Source of the DNA: Natronococcus sp. CG52
GTDB taxonomy: Archaea > Halobacteriota > Halobacteria > Halobacteriales > Natrialbaceae
Reading direction: 5' to 3'
DNA length: 64,000 nt
Assembly (NCBI RefSeq): GCF_023913515.1
Contig: NZ_CP099391.1
Span: 620,001-684,000, forward strand
The notes below the pieces were generated by a model that did no database searches, was not told the DNA's origin, and worked only from the letters and a program-made list of their open reading frames with translations. This document shows positions 1 to 9,339 of this stretch, piece by piece (the stretch's first letter is position 1; each line of letters starts with the position of its first letter). The translations under genes and the position numbers were made by a program.

Positions 1-1
1 C

Positions 2-577
2 GACCTGCAGTTCGTCCAGTACTCCTCGACCGCGATCGGACTCGGCTCCATCGCGGCCGCCTACCTCCTGTGGCGCGGCCACGGCCTGTCGTACCTCGAC
101 CTCGAGCGGCCGGACCTTCGATCGGTCCTCTGGACGGTCGGGGGACTGGCCATGATCTTCGGCGCGCTCGTCGCGATCTCGCTGCTCATGTCCGCCATCG
201 GGGTCGACACCGCAGAACACGGGACGGCACAGCAAGCCGAACAGAACCCCGAGTTGCTGGTCGTCATCATCCCCGCGATGATCCTGATCGTCGGACCGTT
301 CGAGGAACTGCTCTACCGTAACGTCATCCAGAAGTCGCTTTACGACACCTTCTCGAGATACGGCGCCGTCGTCGTCACGAGCGTGATCTTCGCGGGGGTC
401 CACGTCGCAGCGTACGGGACCGCGGGCGCCGGCGAGGTGCTCGCGAGTCTGGGCGTGTTGTTCGGGCTCTCGTTGATACTCGGATTCGTCTACGAACGGA
501 CGGACAACCTGATGGTTCCGGCCATCGTCCACGGCTGTTTCAACGCGGCACAGATGGCGATGATCTACCTCGCCTAA
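2..577 (+). CDS. CPBP family intramembrane metalloprotease (5' end outside window)
   Basis: The frame is open from base 2, so the start lies outside the window; 191 codons are visible. The protein is hydrophobic and carries the three CPBP (CAAX protease/bacteriocin-processing) motifs: EELLYRN near base 302, FAGVH near base 391 and HGCFNAA near base 530. These Glu, Arg, His and Asn residues form the membrane-embedded metal site in the family. It should act in the cytoplasmic membrane, but the substrate cannot be told. It converges on nob1 with no gap between the stop codons. Confidence 0.9.
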   Translation, partial: DLQFVQYSSTAIGLGSIAAAYLLWRGHGLSYLDLERPDLRSVLWTVGGLAMIFGALVAISLLMSAIGVDTAEHGTAQQAEQNPELLVVIIPAMILIVGPFEELLYRNVIQKSLYDTFSRYGAVVVTSVIFAGVHVAAYGTAGAGEVLASLGVLFGLSLILGFVYERTDNLMVPAIVHGCFNAAQMAMIYLA

Positions 578-1036
578 CTACGAGGGATTCTTTCGGGCCA
601 GCCCCGAGCCACAGATCGGACACCGGTCCTTCTCCTCGTCGAACTCCCGTCCGCAGCCCTGACACTGGAACAGCCAGTGGCGCTGCTCGTCGATGCCGTC
701 TCGAGCGATCACTTCGACGCCGACGTGGAGCTTCTCGGCGACGTTTTGCATCGCGTAGTCGTCGGTGACGAGGGTGGCGTCGAGTTCGAAGCTCGCGGCG
801 ACCAGTCGGATGTCGGTGTCCGAGAGGACCTCGAGATCGCCGGACTCCTTCGCCGCGCGGCGGACCTTCTCCGTGGTGTCCTCGTTCGGGATGTGAACGT
901 GCATCCCCGAGCCCTCCATCGCGTCGTAGCGATAGGCGCTCTCGTCCTCGAGTTCTTCGCGGACGAGGGGGATCGTTGCAGTCTGTTCTGCCGTGTGGAA
1001 GTCGTGGATAAAAGCCGAGGAGTCGAGAACGTACAT
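578..1036 (-). CDS. nob1: rRNA maturation endonuclease Nob1
   Basis: This 152-residue protein has a PIN domain (about 1-112) followed by a zinc ribbon. PIN acidic residues include D5, D73/D75 and D92/D93. The ribbon cysteines are C125, C128, C139 and C142. Archaeal Nob1 cleaves the 3' end of pre-16S rRNA within the small-subunit precursor. Size and domain order are normal for the family. It lies 4 bp downstream of the PRC-barrel gene on the same strand and close to infB, so it belongs to a translation-related neighbourhood. Confidence 0.93.
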   Translation of the reverse strand: MYVLDSSAFIHDFHTAEQTATIPLVREELEDESAYRYDAMEGSGMHVHIPNEDTTEKVRRAAKESGDLEVLSDTDIRLVAASFELDATLVTDDYAMQNVAEKLHVGVEVIARDGIDEQRHWLFQCQGCGREFDEEKDRCPICGSGLARKNPS

Positions 1037-1040
1037 ACCG

Positions 1041-1286
1041 TTAGCGCTGGACGACGATGTAGTCTTTCACCGCACGAACGCGGTTGACAGGAACGAGGAA
1101 TCGGCCGACATCGTCGGTTTCGAAATCGACCGCCCGGTCTGGTAGCTCTTCGTCGGGTTCGATGATGAGATCGTGTAGCGTCCCCGAGTTGATGTCCATC
1201 GTGATGTTGTAGAGCATCCCCAGTTCCGTTCCGTCGGAACCCATGACGGACTTCCCCGAGAGATTTTCAGCGAGTATCTCGCTCAT
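1041..1286 (-). CDS. PRC-barrel domain protein, probable CdpB-type cell-division factor
   Basis: This is an 81-residue single-domain PRC-barrel protein, beginning MSEILAENLSGKSVMGSDG. In Haloferax volcanii, small PRC-barrel proteins (CdpB1, CdpB2) are cell-division components that act with SepF and FtsZ. As I recall, one of them is encoded beside infB as here, but that assignment is from memory. The next gene, nob1, follows after 4 bp. The promoter has a TATA-like box and an ACTAGT motif in the same place as the ftsZ1 promoter elsewhere in this window. Family call is firm; the division role is inferred. Confidence 0.85.
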   Translation of the reverse strand: MSEILAENLSGKSVMGSDGTELGMLYNITMDINSGTLHDLIIEPDEELPDRAVDFETDDVGRFLVPVNRVRAVKDYIVVQR

Positions 1287-1300
1287 GCTACCCCGTACTT

Positions 1301-1317
1301 ACTAGTTGCTATTAAAG
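1301..1317 (-). promoter_or_regulatory. Core promoter of the PRC-barrel gene with ACTAGT motif
   Basis: Read on the minus strand, a TATA-like CTTTAATA (about 1310-1317) is followed by ACTAGT at 1301-1306. The TATA centre is about 27 bp from the ATG, which suggests leaderless or nearly leaderless transcription. ACTAGT then overlaps the expected start site, where a repressor would act. The same hexamer occurs at 49062 and 49114 around the ftsZ1 promoter. Confidence 0.5.
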
Positions 1318-1710
1318 TCCACGGGGGCATCCGCGATGATGTTCAGATTACACCGACTCGCTGAGAGAATCGACCACCGGACGCTGATCACTCACAGTAG
1401 TATCTGAACGCGGCCGGCATCGCCGTTTCCACCGGTCGTCCGAGGGTCGTCATCCGAGGGGGTGACCGTCGGCGACGATCAGACCGCGTTTCACAGCCGT
1501 TGGGGACACGAATCGTTCTCCCAGTCATCGGCTACTACACACGACCGCTCTGTGCCGTTCTCCTCGCGTCGTTCCACTTCTGCTCCAGGCTCGCGACGCG
1601 TCGTCGTGATCGAAACGCGCGGCGCGAACGGACGACCCAGTGCGACCGTGACGATGGGTTTAACTACCGTCCTACGGACGATTTACCAAAGACCTTCTCG
1701 GGTGGTCACC
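1318..1710. other. Intergenic region between the PRC-barrel gene and infB
   Basis: No convincing gene is seen in these 393 bases. An 8-bp inverted repeat, GTTCAGAT at 1341 and ATCTGAAC at 1402, encloses about 53 bases and could fold. A TTTAAC-containing AT-rich stretch near 1650 could serve the infB promoter. In-frame codons upstream of 1711 extend the infB frame, but the extra peptide does not resemble an IF-2 N-terminus. Confidence 0.4.
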
Positions 1711-3510
1711 ATGTCTGATTCAGATACGCGCGACCCTACATCTCTCCGAACGCCGATCGTTGCCGTCCTCGGACACGTCGATCACGGCAAGACCAGTCTC
1801 CTCGACAAGATCCGCGGCTCCGCGGTGATCGAGGGCGAAGCGGGGGCGATTACCCAGCACATCGGGGCGACCGCCGTTCCGCTGGACGTCATCTCCTCGA
1901 TCGCGGGCGAACTCGTCGATCCCGACGACTTCGACCTCCCCGGCCTGCTGTTCATCGACACGCCGGGCCACCACTCCTTTACGACGCTTCGCTCCCGCGG
2001 CGGCGCGCTCGCGGACATCGCCATCCTCGTCGTCGACGTTAACGACGGCTTCCAGCCCCAGACGCTCGAGGCGCTCGACATCCTCCAGCGCTCGCAGACG
2101 CCGTTTATCGTCGCGGCGAACAAGATCGACACCGTCCCCGGCTGGAACGCCAACGAGGACTCGCCGATCAACGCGACCTACGAGGCCCAGTCCGACCGCG
2201 TGCGCTCGCGGCTGGACGAGAGCCTCTACGAGATCATCGGCAACCTCTCGGACGAGGACTTCTCCGCGGACCTCTACTGGCGAGTCCAGAACTTCCAGCG
2301 CAACGTCGGCGTCGTCCCGGTCTCGGCGATGACCGGCGAGGGCGTTCCCGACCTGCTCGCCGTGATGATGGGCCTCTCCCAACGGTACATGAAAGAGGAG
2401 ATGGAGATCGACGTCACCGGTCCCGGCGTCGGCACCGTCCTCGAGGTCAAAGACGAGAAGGGCTTCGGGAAGACGATCGACATCGTCCTCTACGACGGGA
2501 CGATCCGGGCCGACGACACGATCGTCGTCGGCGGAACGAACGAGACCATCGTCACCGACGTTCGCGCCCTCCTCCAGCCGCGCCCGCTCGCGGAGATCCG
2601 CACCGAGAGTCGGTTCGAGAAGGTCGACGAGGTGCCGGCTGCGGCCGGGATCAAGGTCGCCGCGCCCGATCTCGGAGAGGCGATCGCCGGCGCCCCCGTT
2701 CGGATCGTTCGCGACCGCGATCTCGACGAGGTTATCGACGAGGTCGAAGCCGAACTCGCGAGCATCGCCGTCGACACCGAGGAGGAAGGCGTCGTCGTCA
2801 AGGCCGACACGCTCGGCAGCCTCGAGGCGATGGCGGACGCCCTGGAGGAGGCCGAGGTTCCCATCGTCCGTGCGGAGGTCGGCGACATCGCCCCGCGCGA
2901 CGTGTCGGTCGCCTCGACCGCCGACGATACGAAACAGCAGGCGATCCTCGGCTTCAACGTCGACGTTCTCGACGACGCGAAGCAGCGCGCCGAAATCGAG
3001 GACGTCCGGGTGTTCTCCGACGAGGTAATCTATCAGCTTATCGACGAGTACGAGGAGTTCGTCGACGAACTCGAGCGCGCCCAGCAGGACACGATCCTCG
3101 AGAACATCGTCCGACCCGCCCGGTTCCGGATCCTGCCGGATCACACCTTCCGCCAGAACGACCCCGCCGTCGTCGGCGTCGAGGTGAACTCGGGTACGAT
3201 CCAGAACAACACGAACGTCGTCAAGTTCGACGGCAACGAGCCCGAACGCGTCGGCCAGATCAAGGGGATTCAGGAACAGGGCGAGGACGTCGACGAGGCC
3301 CGCGCGGGCAACCGCGTCTCGGTCGCCATCGACGGCCCCACGGTCGGCCGTCAGATCGAGGAGGACGACGAACTCTGGACCGAGATTCCCGAGAAACACG
3401 GGAAGATCCTCGAGCAGGAACTCGCCAGCGAGATCCCCGGCGACGAACTCGAGGCGCTGAACATGTACCTCGACAAGCAGCGCAGCCGGGACCCCTTCTG
3501 GGGCAAGTAA
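1711..3510 (+). CDS. infB: Translation initiation factor aIF2/5B (IF-2 homologue)
   Basis: This 599-residue GTPase promotes subunit joining and initiator-tRNA placement. The P-loop GHVDHGKTS is at 21-29, followed by DTPGHH and the specificity motif NKID. The beta-barrel, linker and C-terminal domains of eIF5B/aIF5B follow. I chose the ATG at 1711 because the family starts about 20 residues before the P-loop (MSDSDTRDPTSLRTPIVAVL). The frame is open back to 1462, but that peptide is not family-like. It is divergent from the nob1/PRC-barrel pair. Confidence 0.97.
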   Translation: MSDSDTRDPTSLRTPIVAVLGHVDHGKTSLLDKIRGSAVIEGEAGAITQHIGATAVPLDVISSIAGELVDPDDFDLPGLLFIDTPGHHSFTTLRSRGGALADIAILVVDVNDGFQPQTLEALDILQRSQTPFIVAANKIDTVPGWNANEDSPINATYEAQSDRVRSRLDESLYEIIGNLSDEDFSADLYWRVQNFQRNVGVVPVSAMTGEGVPDLLAVMMGLSQRYMKEEMEIDVTGPGVGTVLEVKDEKGFGKTIDIVLYDGTIRADDTIVVGGTNETIVTDVRALLQPRPLAEIRTESRFEKVDEVPAAAGIKVAAPDLGEAIAGAPVRIVRDRDLDEVIDEVEAELASIAVDTEEEGVVVKADTLGSLEAMADALEEAEVPIVRAEVGDIAPRDVSVASTADDTKQQAILGFNVDVLDDAKQRAEIEDVRVFSDEVIYQLIDEYEEFVDELERAQQDTILENIVRPARFRILPDHTFRQNDPAVVGVEVNSGTIQNNTNVVKFDGNEPERVGQIKGIQEQGEDVDEARAGNRVSVAIDGPTVGRQIEEDDELWTEIPEKHGKILEQELASEIPGDELEALNMYLDKQRSRDPFWGK

Positions 3511-4449
3511 TCAGTTCCGCCCGCTCGCCGTCCGTTCGCTTCCTTCGACCCGCTCTCGAGCCTCCTCGAGCGCCGCGAGCACCGCCTCGGGGTCGTCGAT
3601 CACCGACCGATCGCAGCGAATATTCCTGAATCGGCGCTCGAGGACGAGTTCGTCGTCGGTGAGTTCGACGTCGGTGATCTTCTCCCAAGGGGTGAGCTTC
3701 CTCGAGCGGCCCTGATCGAAGCGGATCCCGCGCTCGTGGGCGTGCAACTCGCCCAGTGCGTTCTCCGAGACGGAACTCGCATCGAACGAGAACCGCGTTC
3801 CGTAGTACTTCTTGCCGCCGGAGTCGTTCTCGACGTCGAACCAGCTCCAGGCGGCCACGACGCCGCCGAAGGCGACCCAGAACAGGCCGGACAGGGTACC
3901 GGTGACGACGCTCGTGAGGCCGCCCACGAGCACGAAACACACCAGTATGACCCCGACACCTCCCCGAGAGAATGCGCTCGCCGGCCGATAGCTCCACGTG
4001 ACGGACGGCTCGTCGGCGGTGATCGCTTCGACGTACCGGTTGCGACACAGTTGTTGCAGGCCGAGCGCCGTGACGGCAAGCACCAGCGCGAGCGCGACCG
4101 TTACGGCGAGGTATCGCGAAGTGGCCTCGAGCGGCGTGACGCTCGGAGCGAGGACTGCCGCGGCGAAGCCGACGGCCGGCAGGTAGCAGGCGAGACGCCA
4201 GCGCCAGCGTCGGCCGATCCGCTCGGGGAGGCCGTGGGCTCGCTTCGCGAGGATGTGGCCGGCGAGCGTCACCGCCGTCACGACCGTTGGGAAGGTTCCG
4301 AGCAGCGTCGCCGTCGTCACGTCGGCGAGCAGGCCGGCGAACGCGGCGATGCCGCCGACCACGAGGCCGAGGTAGAAGCCGAACGCCGCCTGGAAGCCGA
4401 TGTCCGGCGGCTCGGAGTCGACGACTTCTCGCCGGCGCTCGAGGGACAT
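3511..4449 (-). CDS. Multi-pass membrane protein of unknown function
   Basis: The protein has 312 residues from the ATG at 4449; a start at 4476 is also possible. About six hydrophobic segments lie in the first 220 residues. A soluble C-terminal part (about 225-305) contains LTPWEKITDVELTDDELVLE, which looks like a small beta-rich PH-like domain of the kind used in membrane-associated bacterial and archaeal proteins. I do not recognise a named family. Its stop abuts the infB stop, so the two genes converge. Confidence 0.8.
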   Translation of the reverse strand: MSLERRREVVDSEPPDIGFQAAFGFYLGLVVGGIAAFAGLLADVTTATLLGTFPTVVTAVTLAGHILAKRAHGLPERIGRRWRWRLACYLPAVGFAAAVLAPSVTPLEATSRYLAVTVALALVLAVTALGLQQLCRNRYVEAITADEPSVTWSYRPASAFSRGGVGVILVCFVLVGGLTSVVTGTLSGLFWVAFGGVVAAWSWFDVENDSGGKKYYGTRFSFDASSVSENALGELHAHERGIRFDQGRSRKLTPWEKITDVELTDDELVLERRFRNIRCDRSVIDDPEAVLAALEEARERVEGSERTASGRN

Positions 4450-4703
4450 ACGCGGCGGTACGCTATCGGACTGCAAAAAGATTCCCTGTTGACGTGTTCG
4501 CTTCGCGACTACCGCGTGTCGGCTCGCTCGAGGTGCAGCGCCGCGTCCCCTCGCGCGGCCTCGTTTCGGGCGCGTCGTCGGTCCGGATCACTTCGAAGAC
4601 GAGGCCGACGGCTTCGAACTGCGCCGATCGTCCGAGACGAATATCGGGCGACCATTCTATTTCCCCGGCAAGCGTTAACACACTGGTCGTGGTGGCCTGT
4701 CGT

Positions 4704-5054
4704 ATGCTCGTGCATCTTCAGCAGTACAAACACGAGGAGGTCCAGTTCGACGACAACAGAACGACCGGCGAGTCCCAGACCGAAGACACGGTCGACAAAG
4801 AGCCGGAGGAGTACTTCGGCGAGAGCATCGACGACTTCGACCTCGAGACGTGGGAGACCGTCGAGTACGAGGACGATCCGATCCAGCGTCGAGACGTCTC
4901 CATCGGCGGAGTCACCGCCGTTTCCGTCCCGCAGGAGCCGACCGACGAGGACGATCCGGACCTGCCCGGGCGGACGATCCAGCTCCGCATGGGCGGCGGC
5001 ATCGAGTCCCTCGACCAGGCCGTGATCGTCGAAGTTCAGGACGAAGAGCCGTAG
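4704..5054 (+). CDS. Hypothetical acidic protein
   Basis: This 116-residue very acidic soluble protein begins MLVHLQQYKHEEVQFDDNRT. Residues 78-114 look like beta strands (DLPGRTIQLRMGGGIESLDQ). No signal peptide, membrane helix or known motif is seen. The ATG at 4704 gives the most typical N-terminus; an open frame extends upstream to 4287 but looks non-native. Codon use matches neighbouring genes. I do not recognise the family. Confidence 0.7.
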   Translation: MLVHLQQYKHEEVQFDDNRTTGESQTEDTVDKEPEEYFGESIDDFDLETWETVEYEDDPIQRRDVSIGGVTAVSVPQEPTDEDDPDLPGRTIQLRMGGGIESLDQAVIVEVQDEEP

Positions 5055-5241
5055 TATTCCTGGCAGGCCTCTCACCTCCGGTCGCCGTCTCTTACCGACG
5101 TGTCCCTGCGGTCCGGCTCCCCCGTCGGCTCGAGTTCGCTTAGCTGACGAACTGGGAACGTGTCACGAACGGTAATGATAGCCACTGACGGAGACGGCTC
5201 GGTCCCGAAATCGTTTTCAACTGCTCGCGCGCACACTCGGT

Positions 5242-6912
5242 ATGCCGACGGAATCGGACACTCATTATGATCCCTCGCTGGGGAACAAGTTTATCTTCGT
5301 CACCGGCGGGGTTATGTCGGGGCTCGGGAAGGGGATTACGGCCGCGAGCACCGGCCGACTGCTGAAGAACGCCGGGTTCGACGTCACCGCCGTGAAAGTC
5401 GACCCCTACCTGAACGTCGACGCGGGGACGATGAACCCCTACCAGCACGGGGAGGTGTACGTCTTGGAGGACGGTGGCGAGGTCGACCTCGACCTGGGGA
5501 ACTACGAGCGGTTCCTCGACATCGACATGACCTCGGACCACAACATCACCACCGGCAAGACCTACCAGCACGTCATCGAGAAGGAGCGCGCCGGCGACTA
5601 CCTCGGGAAGACGGTCCAGATCATCCCGCACATCACGAACGACATCAAGCGTCGCATTCGCGAGGCCGCCGAGGGAACCGACGTCTGTATCATCGAAGTC
5701 GGTGGTACCGTGGGTGACATCGAGGGAATGCCCTACCTCGAGGCGCTTCGCCAGTTCGCCCACGAGGAACCCGAGGAGAACGTCCTCTTCACCCACGTCA
5801 CGCTCGTCCCGTACTCGAAGAACGGCGAGCAGAAGACGAAGCCGACCCAGCACTCCGTGAAGGAGGTCCGCTCGATCGGGCTCCAGCCCGACGTGATCGT
5901 CGGCCGCTGCGAGGATCGACTCGATCCCGAAACGAAGGAGAAGATCGCGCTGTTCTGTGACATTCCCACCGAGGCGGTCTTCTCGAACCCGGACGTCGAG
6001 GACGTCTACCACGTTCCGCTGATGGTCGAAGAGGAAGGCCTCGATCAGTACGTCCTGGAACACTTCGGACTCGCCGACCGGGCGCTGCCCGAGGGCGAGC
6101 GAGTCCAGGAGTGGCGAGAGATCGTCACGTCCGAGAAGACCGGAACGGTCGACGTCGCGCTGGTCGGGAAGTACGACCTCGAGGACGCCTACATGTCGAT
6201 CCACGAGTCGCTGAAACACGCCGGCTTCGAACTCGGCGTCGACGTCGACGTCCGCTGGGTGTCCGCCGGCGAGATGGCCGAGGGCCACGACGGACAGCTC
6301 GAGGACGTCGACGGCGTCATCGTTCCCGGCGGCTTCGGGATGCGCGGCTCCGAGGGCAAGATCGAGGCCGTCCGGTACGCCCGGGAGAACGACGTCCCCT
6401 TCCTGGGACTCTGTCTGGGCTTCCAGATGGCCGTCGTCGAGTACGCCCGAAACGTGCTCGGCCTCGAGGACGCCCACTCGGCGGAGATGGAGGAAGAGTC
6501 GCCGCACCCGGTCATCGACATCCTGCCGGAGCAGTACGAGGTCGAGGATATGGGCGGCACGATGCGCCTCGGCGAGCACACGACCGTGATCGAACCCGAG
6601 ACGCTCGCCTACGACCTGTACGGCGACACGTCCTGTTCCGAGCGCCACCGCCACCGCTACGAGGTCAACCCCGAGTACTTCGACCAGTTCGAGGACGAAC
6701 CGCTCGTGTTCTCCGGCACGGCGGGCAACCGGATGGAGATCCTCGAACTCGAGGATCACCCCTACTTCCTCGGGACGCAGTTCCACCCCGAGTACACGTC
6801 CCGACCCGGCCAGCCGAGTCCGCCGTTCTTCGGCCTGCTCGAGGCCGTGGTCGATCGCGCGGCGATCGACGACGACACGACGACGGAGAACGAAACTGAG
6901 GTAACCCACTGA
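5242..6912 (+). CDS. pyrG: CTP synthase
   Basis: This 556-residue enzyme makes CTP from UTP, ATP and glutamine. The N-terminal synthetase domain has the [19 protein letters not shown]-loop near residue 15. The C-terminal class I glutamine amidotransferase has the nucleophile loop [11 protein letters not shown] and ends with the [10 protein letters not shown] histidine-glutamate pair. The stop overlaps the guaAb start (TGATG), so translation is probably coupled. Both products are glutamine-dependent nucleotide-synthesis enzymes. Confidence 0.98.
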   Translation: MPTESDTHYDPSLGNKFIFVTGGVMSGLGKGITAASTGRLLKNAGFDVTAVKVDPYLNVDAGTMNPYQHGEVYVLEDGGEVDLDLGNYERFLDIDMTSDHNITTGKTYQHVIEKERAGDYLGKTVQIIPHITNDIKRRIREAAEGTDVCIIEVGGTVGDIEGMPYLEALRQFAHEEPEENVLFTHVTLVPYSKNGEQKTKPTQHSVKEVRSIGLQPDVIVGRCEDRLDPETKEKIALFCDIPTEAVFSNPDVEDVYHVPLMVEEEGLDQYVLEHFGLADRALPEGERVQEWREIVTSEKTGTVDVALVGKYDLEDAYMSIHESLKHAGFELGVDVDVRWVSAGEMAEGHDGQLEDVDGVIVPGGFGMRGSEGKIEAVRYARENDVPFLGLCLGFQMAVVEYARNVLGLEDAHSAEMEEESPHPVIDILPEQYEVEDMGGTMRLGEHTTVIEPETLAYDLYGDTSCSERHRHRYEVNPEYFDQFEDEPLVFSGTAGNRMEILELEDHPYFLGTQFHPEYTSRPGQPSPPFFGLLEAVVDRAAIDDDTTTENETEVTH

Positions 6913-7829
6913 TGGTCGATACACACACGTTCGTACCCGAGGCAGTCGAAGAGATCGAGAACGAAGTTGGCGACGCAAACGCCGTCATCGCCCTCTCGGG
7001 CGGGGTCGACTCTTCGGTCGCCGCCGCCCTCGCCTACGAGGCGATCGGCGACCAGTTGACGCCCGTCTACGTCGACACCGGACTGATGCGCAAGGGCGAG
7101 ACCGACCAGATCCGCGAGACCTTCGACTACATGGACTCGCTCCGGATCGTCGACGCCAAGGACCGGTTCCTCGAGGCGCTCTCGGGCGTCACCGACCCCG
7201 AGGCGAAACGCGAGATCATCGGCGAGCAGTTCATCCGCGAGTTCGAGCGCGAGGCGACGGAGGCCGACGCCGACTACCTCGTCCAGGGAACGATCTACCC
7301 CGACCGGATCGAGAGCGAAGGGGGGATCAAGTCCCACCACAACGTCGGCGGCCTTCCCGACGTCGTGGACTTCGACGGCATCGTCGAACCCGTCCGCGAC
7401 CTCTACAAGGACGAGGTTCGCGAGGTCGCTCGCCACCTCGATCTGGACGAAATCGTCGCCGAGCGCATGCCGTTCCCCGGTCCCGGTCTCGCCGTGCGCG
7501 TGATCGGCGAGATCACTGAGGAGAAACTCGAGGTCGCTCGCGACGCCTGCCACGTCGTCGAGGAGGAACTCGAGGAGTACGACCCCTGGCAGGCCCTCGC
7601 GGCGGTTATCGGCAAGGCGACGGGCGTCAAAGGTGACAACCGCGTTCACGGCTGGGTCGTCTCCGTGCGCTCCGTCGAGTCCCGCGACGGGATGACCGCT
7701 CGCGCCCAGGAGATCGACTGGGAGACGCTCCAGCGCATCCAGTCGCGGATCACCGGCCAGAACGAGAACGTCGCGCGAGTCGTCTACGACGTGACGCACA
7801 AACCACCCGCGACCATCGAGTACGAATGA
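6912..7829 (+). CDS. guaAb: GMP synthase subunit B (ATP-pyrophosphatase subunit)
   Basis: This is the 305-residue ATP-PPase subunit of archaeal two-subunit GMP synthase, which aminates XMP. The PP-loop SGGVDSS is at 29-35, and the C-terminal dimerisation domain ends [11 protein letters not shown] as in family members. The glutaminase subunit GuaAa is not encoded in this window and must come from elsewhere. The gene overlaps pyrG by 1 base and the next gene by 4 bases (ATGA). Confidence 0.97.
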   Translation: MVDTHTFVPEAVEEIENEVGDANAVIALSGGVDSSVAAALAYEAIGDQLTPVYVDTGLMRKGETDQIRETFDYMDSLRIVDAKDRFLEALSGVTDPEAKREIIGEQFIREFEREATEADADYLVQGTIYPDRIESEGGIKSHHNVGGLPDVVDFDGIVEPVRDLYKDEVREVARHLDLDEIVAERMPFPGPGLAVRVIGEITEEKLEVARDACHVVEEELEEYDPWQALAAVIGKATGVKGDNRVHGWVVSVRSVESRDGMTARAQEIDWETLQRIQSRITGQNENVARVVYDVTHKPPATIEYE

Positions 7830-8152
7830 GCACGAACGCCATCGTCGCCGGCCCCGACGAGGACGAAATCGGCGACGCGCTCGAGGCCGAAGGCGTCGAC
7901 GTCACCCGCGTCAACGGCGTCGTCTCGCGACCCTCGCTCGAGGAGGCGGGGATCGTCGACACGGACCTCTACGTCCTGACGGACGTCGGCCAGGCGACGA
8001 CGATTCCGATCGCCTGCGACCTGAACGACGAGATTCGGACCGTCACGTACACTCGAGACACGGTTCCGGAGTTCGTTCGCGGACAGCTCGACCTCGCGAT
8101 CGATCCGCGGCTGATGGACGCGGCGATCGTCGCCGAGGAACTGGTCGACTGA
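7826..8152 (+). CDS. DUF7126-type small protein in the pyrG-guaAb operon
   Basis: This 108-residue protein starts inside the guaAb stop (ATGA), so it is translationally coupled. It looks like a small alternating beta/alpha fold with an N-terminal strand followed by [18 protein letters not shown], reminiscent of TrkA-N/Rossmann-like proteins. Haloarchaeal homologues are sometimes mislabelled CTP synthetase because of position. Constant linkage to pyrG and guaAb suggests a role in nucleotide synthesis or its regulation, but no catalytic motif is visible. Confidence 0.8.
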   Translation: MSTNAIVAGPDEDEIGDALEAEGVDVTRVNGVVSRPSLEEAGIVDTDLYVLTDVGQATTIPIACDLNDEIRTVTYTRDTVPEFVRGQLDLAIDPRLMDAAIVAEELVD

Positions 8153-8595
8153 TCCCCGCATCCGGACCTCGTTTCCGGACGACCCCTTATTTTCCTAATG
8201 TCGTTATACGGCCAGTGTGAACTTTCTCGAGCCTGATTTCGAGCGGATAAACTCGGGTTAAATCTGGAGGAATTCGACGTAAGAGACCGATACCGTCTCC
8301 CCCGTTCAAGTGGCTCCCGAGGATAGGAACGGACGGAGGTCGACGGGCAGACCCCACCAAGTGGCACCCATCTGCCAACCCGTGACTTCCAGCAACCCCA
8401 CCACAGCACCCTTCCCCCCACCATTGCCATACCGTTATCCGCGTGCTCGGTGACGCGGGTCCCTGCACCGGCCCGCTCACCGCTCGCGATTCTGCACCGG
8501 GACACAGGGTCGTGTCCCAGTATGGCTTCACTACTCCAGCGAGTGACGACGACGGCCGGGCTCGCGTAAGTTCTGACGATCGACGAACTGGCCAG
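8153..8595. other. 443-bp intergenic region with a T-tract, G-rich strand and hairpin
   Basis: No supported gene lies here. It begins with a T-rich tract near 8187 that could end the pyrG operon transcript. Bases 8190-8290 are much less GC rich than the surroundings. Bases 8340-8430 are C-rich on the plus strand and therefore have several G-runs on the minus strand. A perfect 7-bp hairpin (GGGACAC/GTGTCCC, 6-base loop) is at 8499-8518. I saw no SRP RNA or RNase P RNA signature. Confidence 0.4.
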
Positions 8596-9339
8596 CTATC
8601 GGTCCGGTTCCCGATCCCGAACCCGCTCCAGAACTGGAATCTCCTCGAGTCGCTCGTCCGCGAGCAGGTCCCAGTCGATGCCGGACGGCTGCTCGCGCGC
8701 CGGCGGTCGACGCACGCGCTCGGGCGTGACGATCAGGCCCATCGAGACGTCGTGATCGCCGGTCGCGACGTCGTCGTCGACCACCTGCCGTTCGTGGACC
8801 GTCGTGGCGACCGGCGTCGTCTCGTCGACGAGTCCGAGTTCTCGGAGCACGGCGTACTCGAGGTCGCTGTACCCCTCTCCCTTTCCGATTCGGTCGCCGT
8901 CATCGATCACGGCAACGCTCCCGGAGACGATAAGATCGATCGACTCGACCGCTTCCGGGCCCACCTGCTCGCCGTGTTTCGACGAGCCCGAGACGGTCGT
9001 CGCCGCGTCGTAGTCCTCGAGGACGTCGGGATCGAGTTTCAGGAAACACCGCTCGTCGCTGAGCCGCGGGACCGCCATGTAGACGGTCTTCCCCGCGCGC
9101 AGCGCCCGGCGCCGAACCGGAAGCTGCGGCGCGTCGGGGTTCGCCTTGATGGTCGTCGCCGCCTCCCACTCGGGCTGGTCGGCGAGCCGGTCGGCCGCCT
9201 CCTCGGCGCCGGCGAAGTTGGGAATCCGTCCGTGGGGCGGGAACGGAAATCGGGCGACGCCACTGTCCTCGAGGTCGTCCCAGACGCGTTCGCGGATCTC
9301 CTCTTTCTCGCCGGAACCGTCTCCGTCACTCGTCGGCAT
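8596..9339 (-). CDS. 5-formyltetrahydrofolate cyclo-ligase family protein
   Basis: This 247-residue protein is of the MTHFS family, which converts 5-formyl-THF to 5,10-methenyl-THF with ATP. The ATP-binding signature RIGKGEGYSDLEY lies at 150-162. An N-terminal basic region with RRRAL near 77-81 fits the family's substrate-binding part. Its start overlaps the 3' end of moaB by 14 bp, so the two are co-transcribed. The pab genes at 55-59 kb would supply the folate precursor. Confidence 0.9.
   Translation of the reverse strand: MPTSDGDGSGEKEEIRERVWDDLEDSGVARFPFPPHGRIPNFAGAEEAADRLADQPEWEAATTIKANPDAPQLPVRRRALRAGKTVYMAVPRLSDERCFLKLDPDVLEDYDAATTVSGSSKHGEQVGPEAVESIDLIVSGSVAVIDDGDRIGKGEGYSDLEYAVLRELGLVDETTPVATTVHERQVVDDDVATGDHDVSMGLIVTPERVRRPPAREQPSGIDWDLLADERLEEIPVLERVRDREPDR

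Noticed and set aside
1720-3399. 559-codon open frame antisense to infB
   Set aside because: The composition (long runs of Asp, Val, Leu, Arg) is that of a GC-rich antisense shadow; infB on the plus strand is certain.
5140-6978. 612-codon open frame antisense to pyrG
   Set aside because: A shadow frame caused by high GC; the pyrG protein shows all family motifs.
8187-8531. 114-codon minus-strand ORF in the pyrG downstream spacer
   Set aside because: Not acidic, poor codon use, no domain; better described as non-coding.
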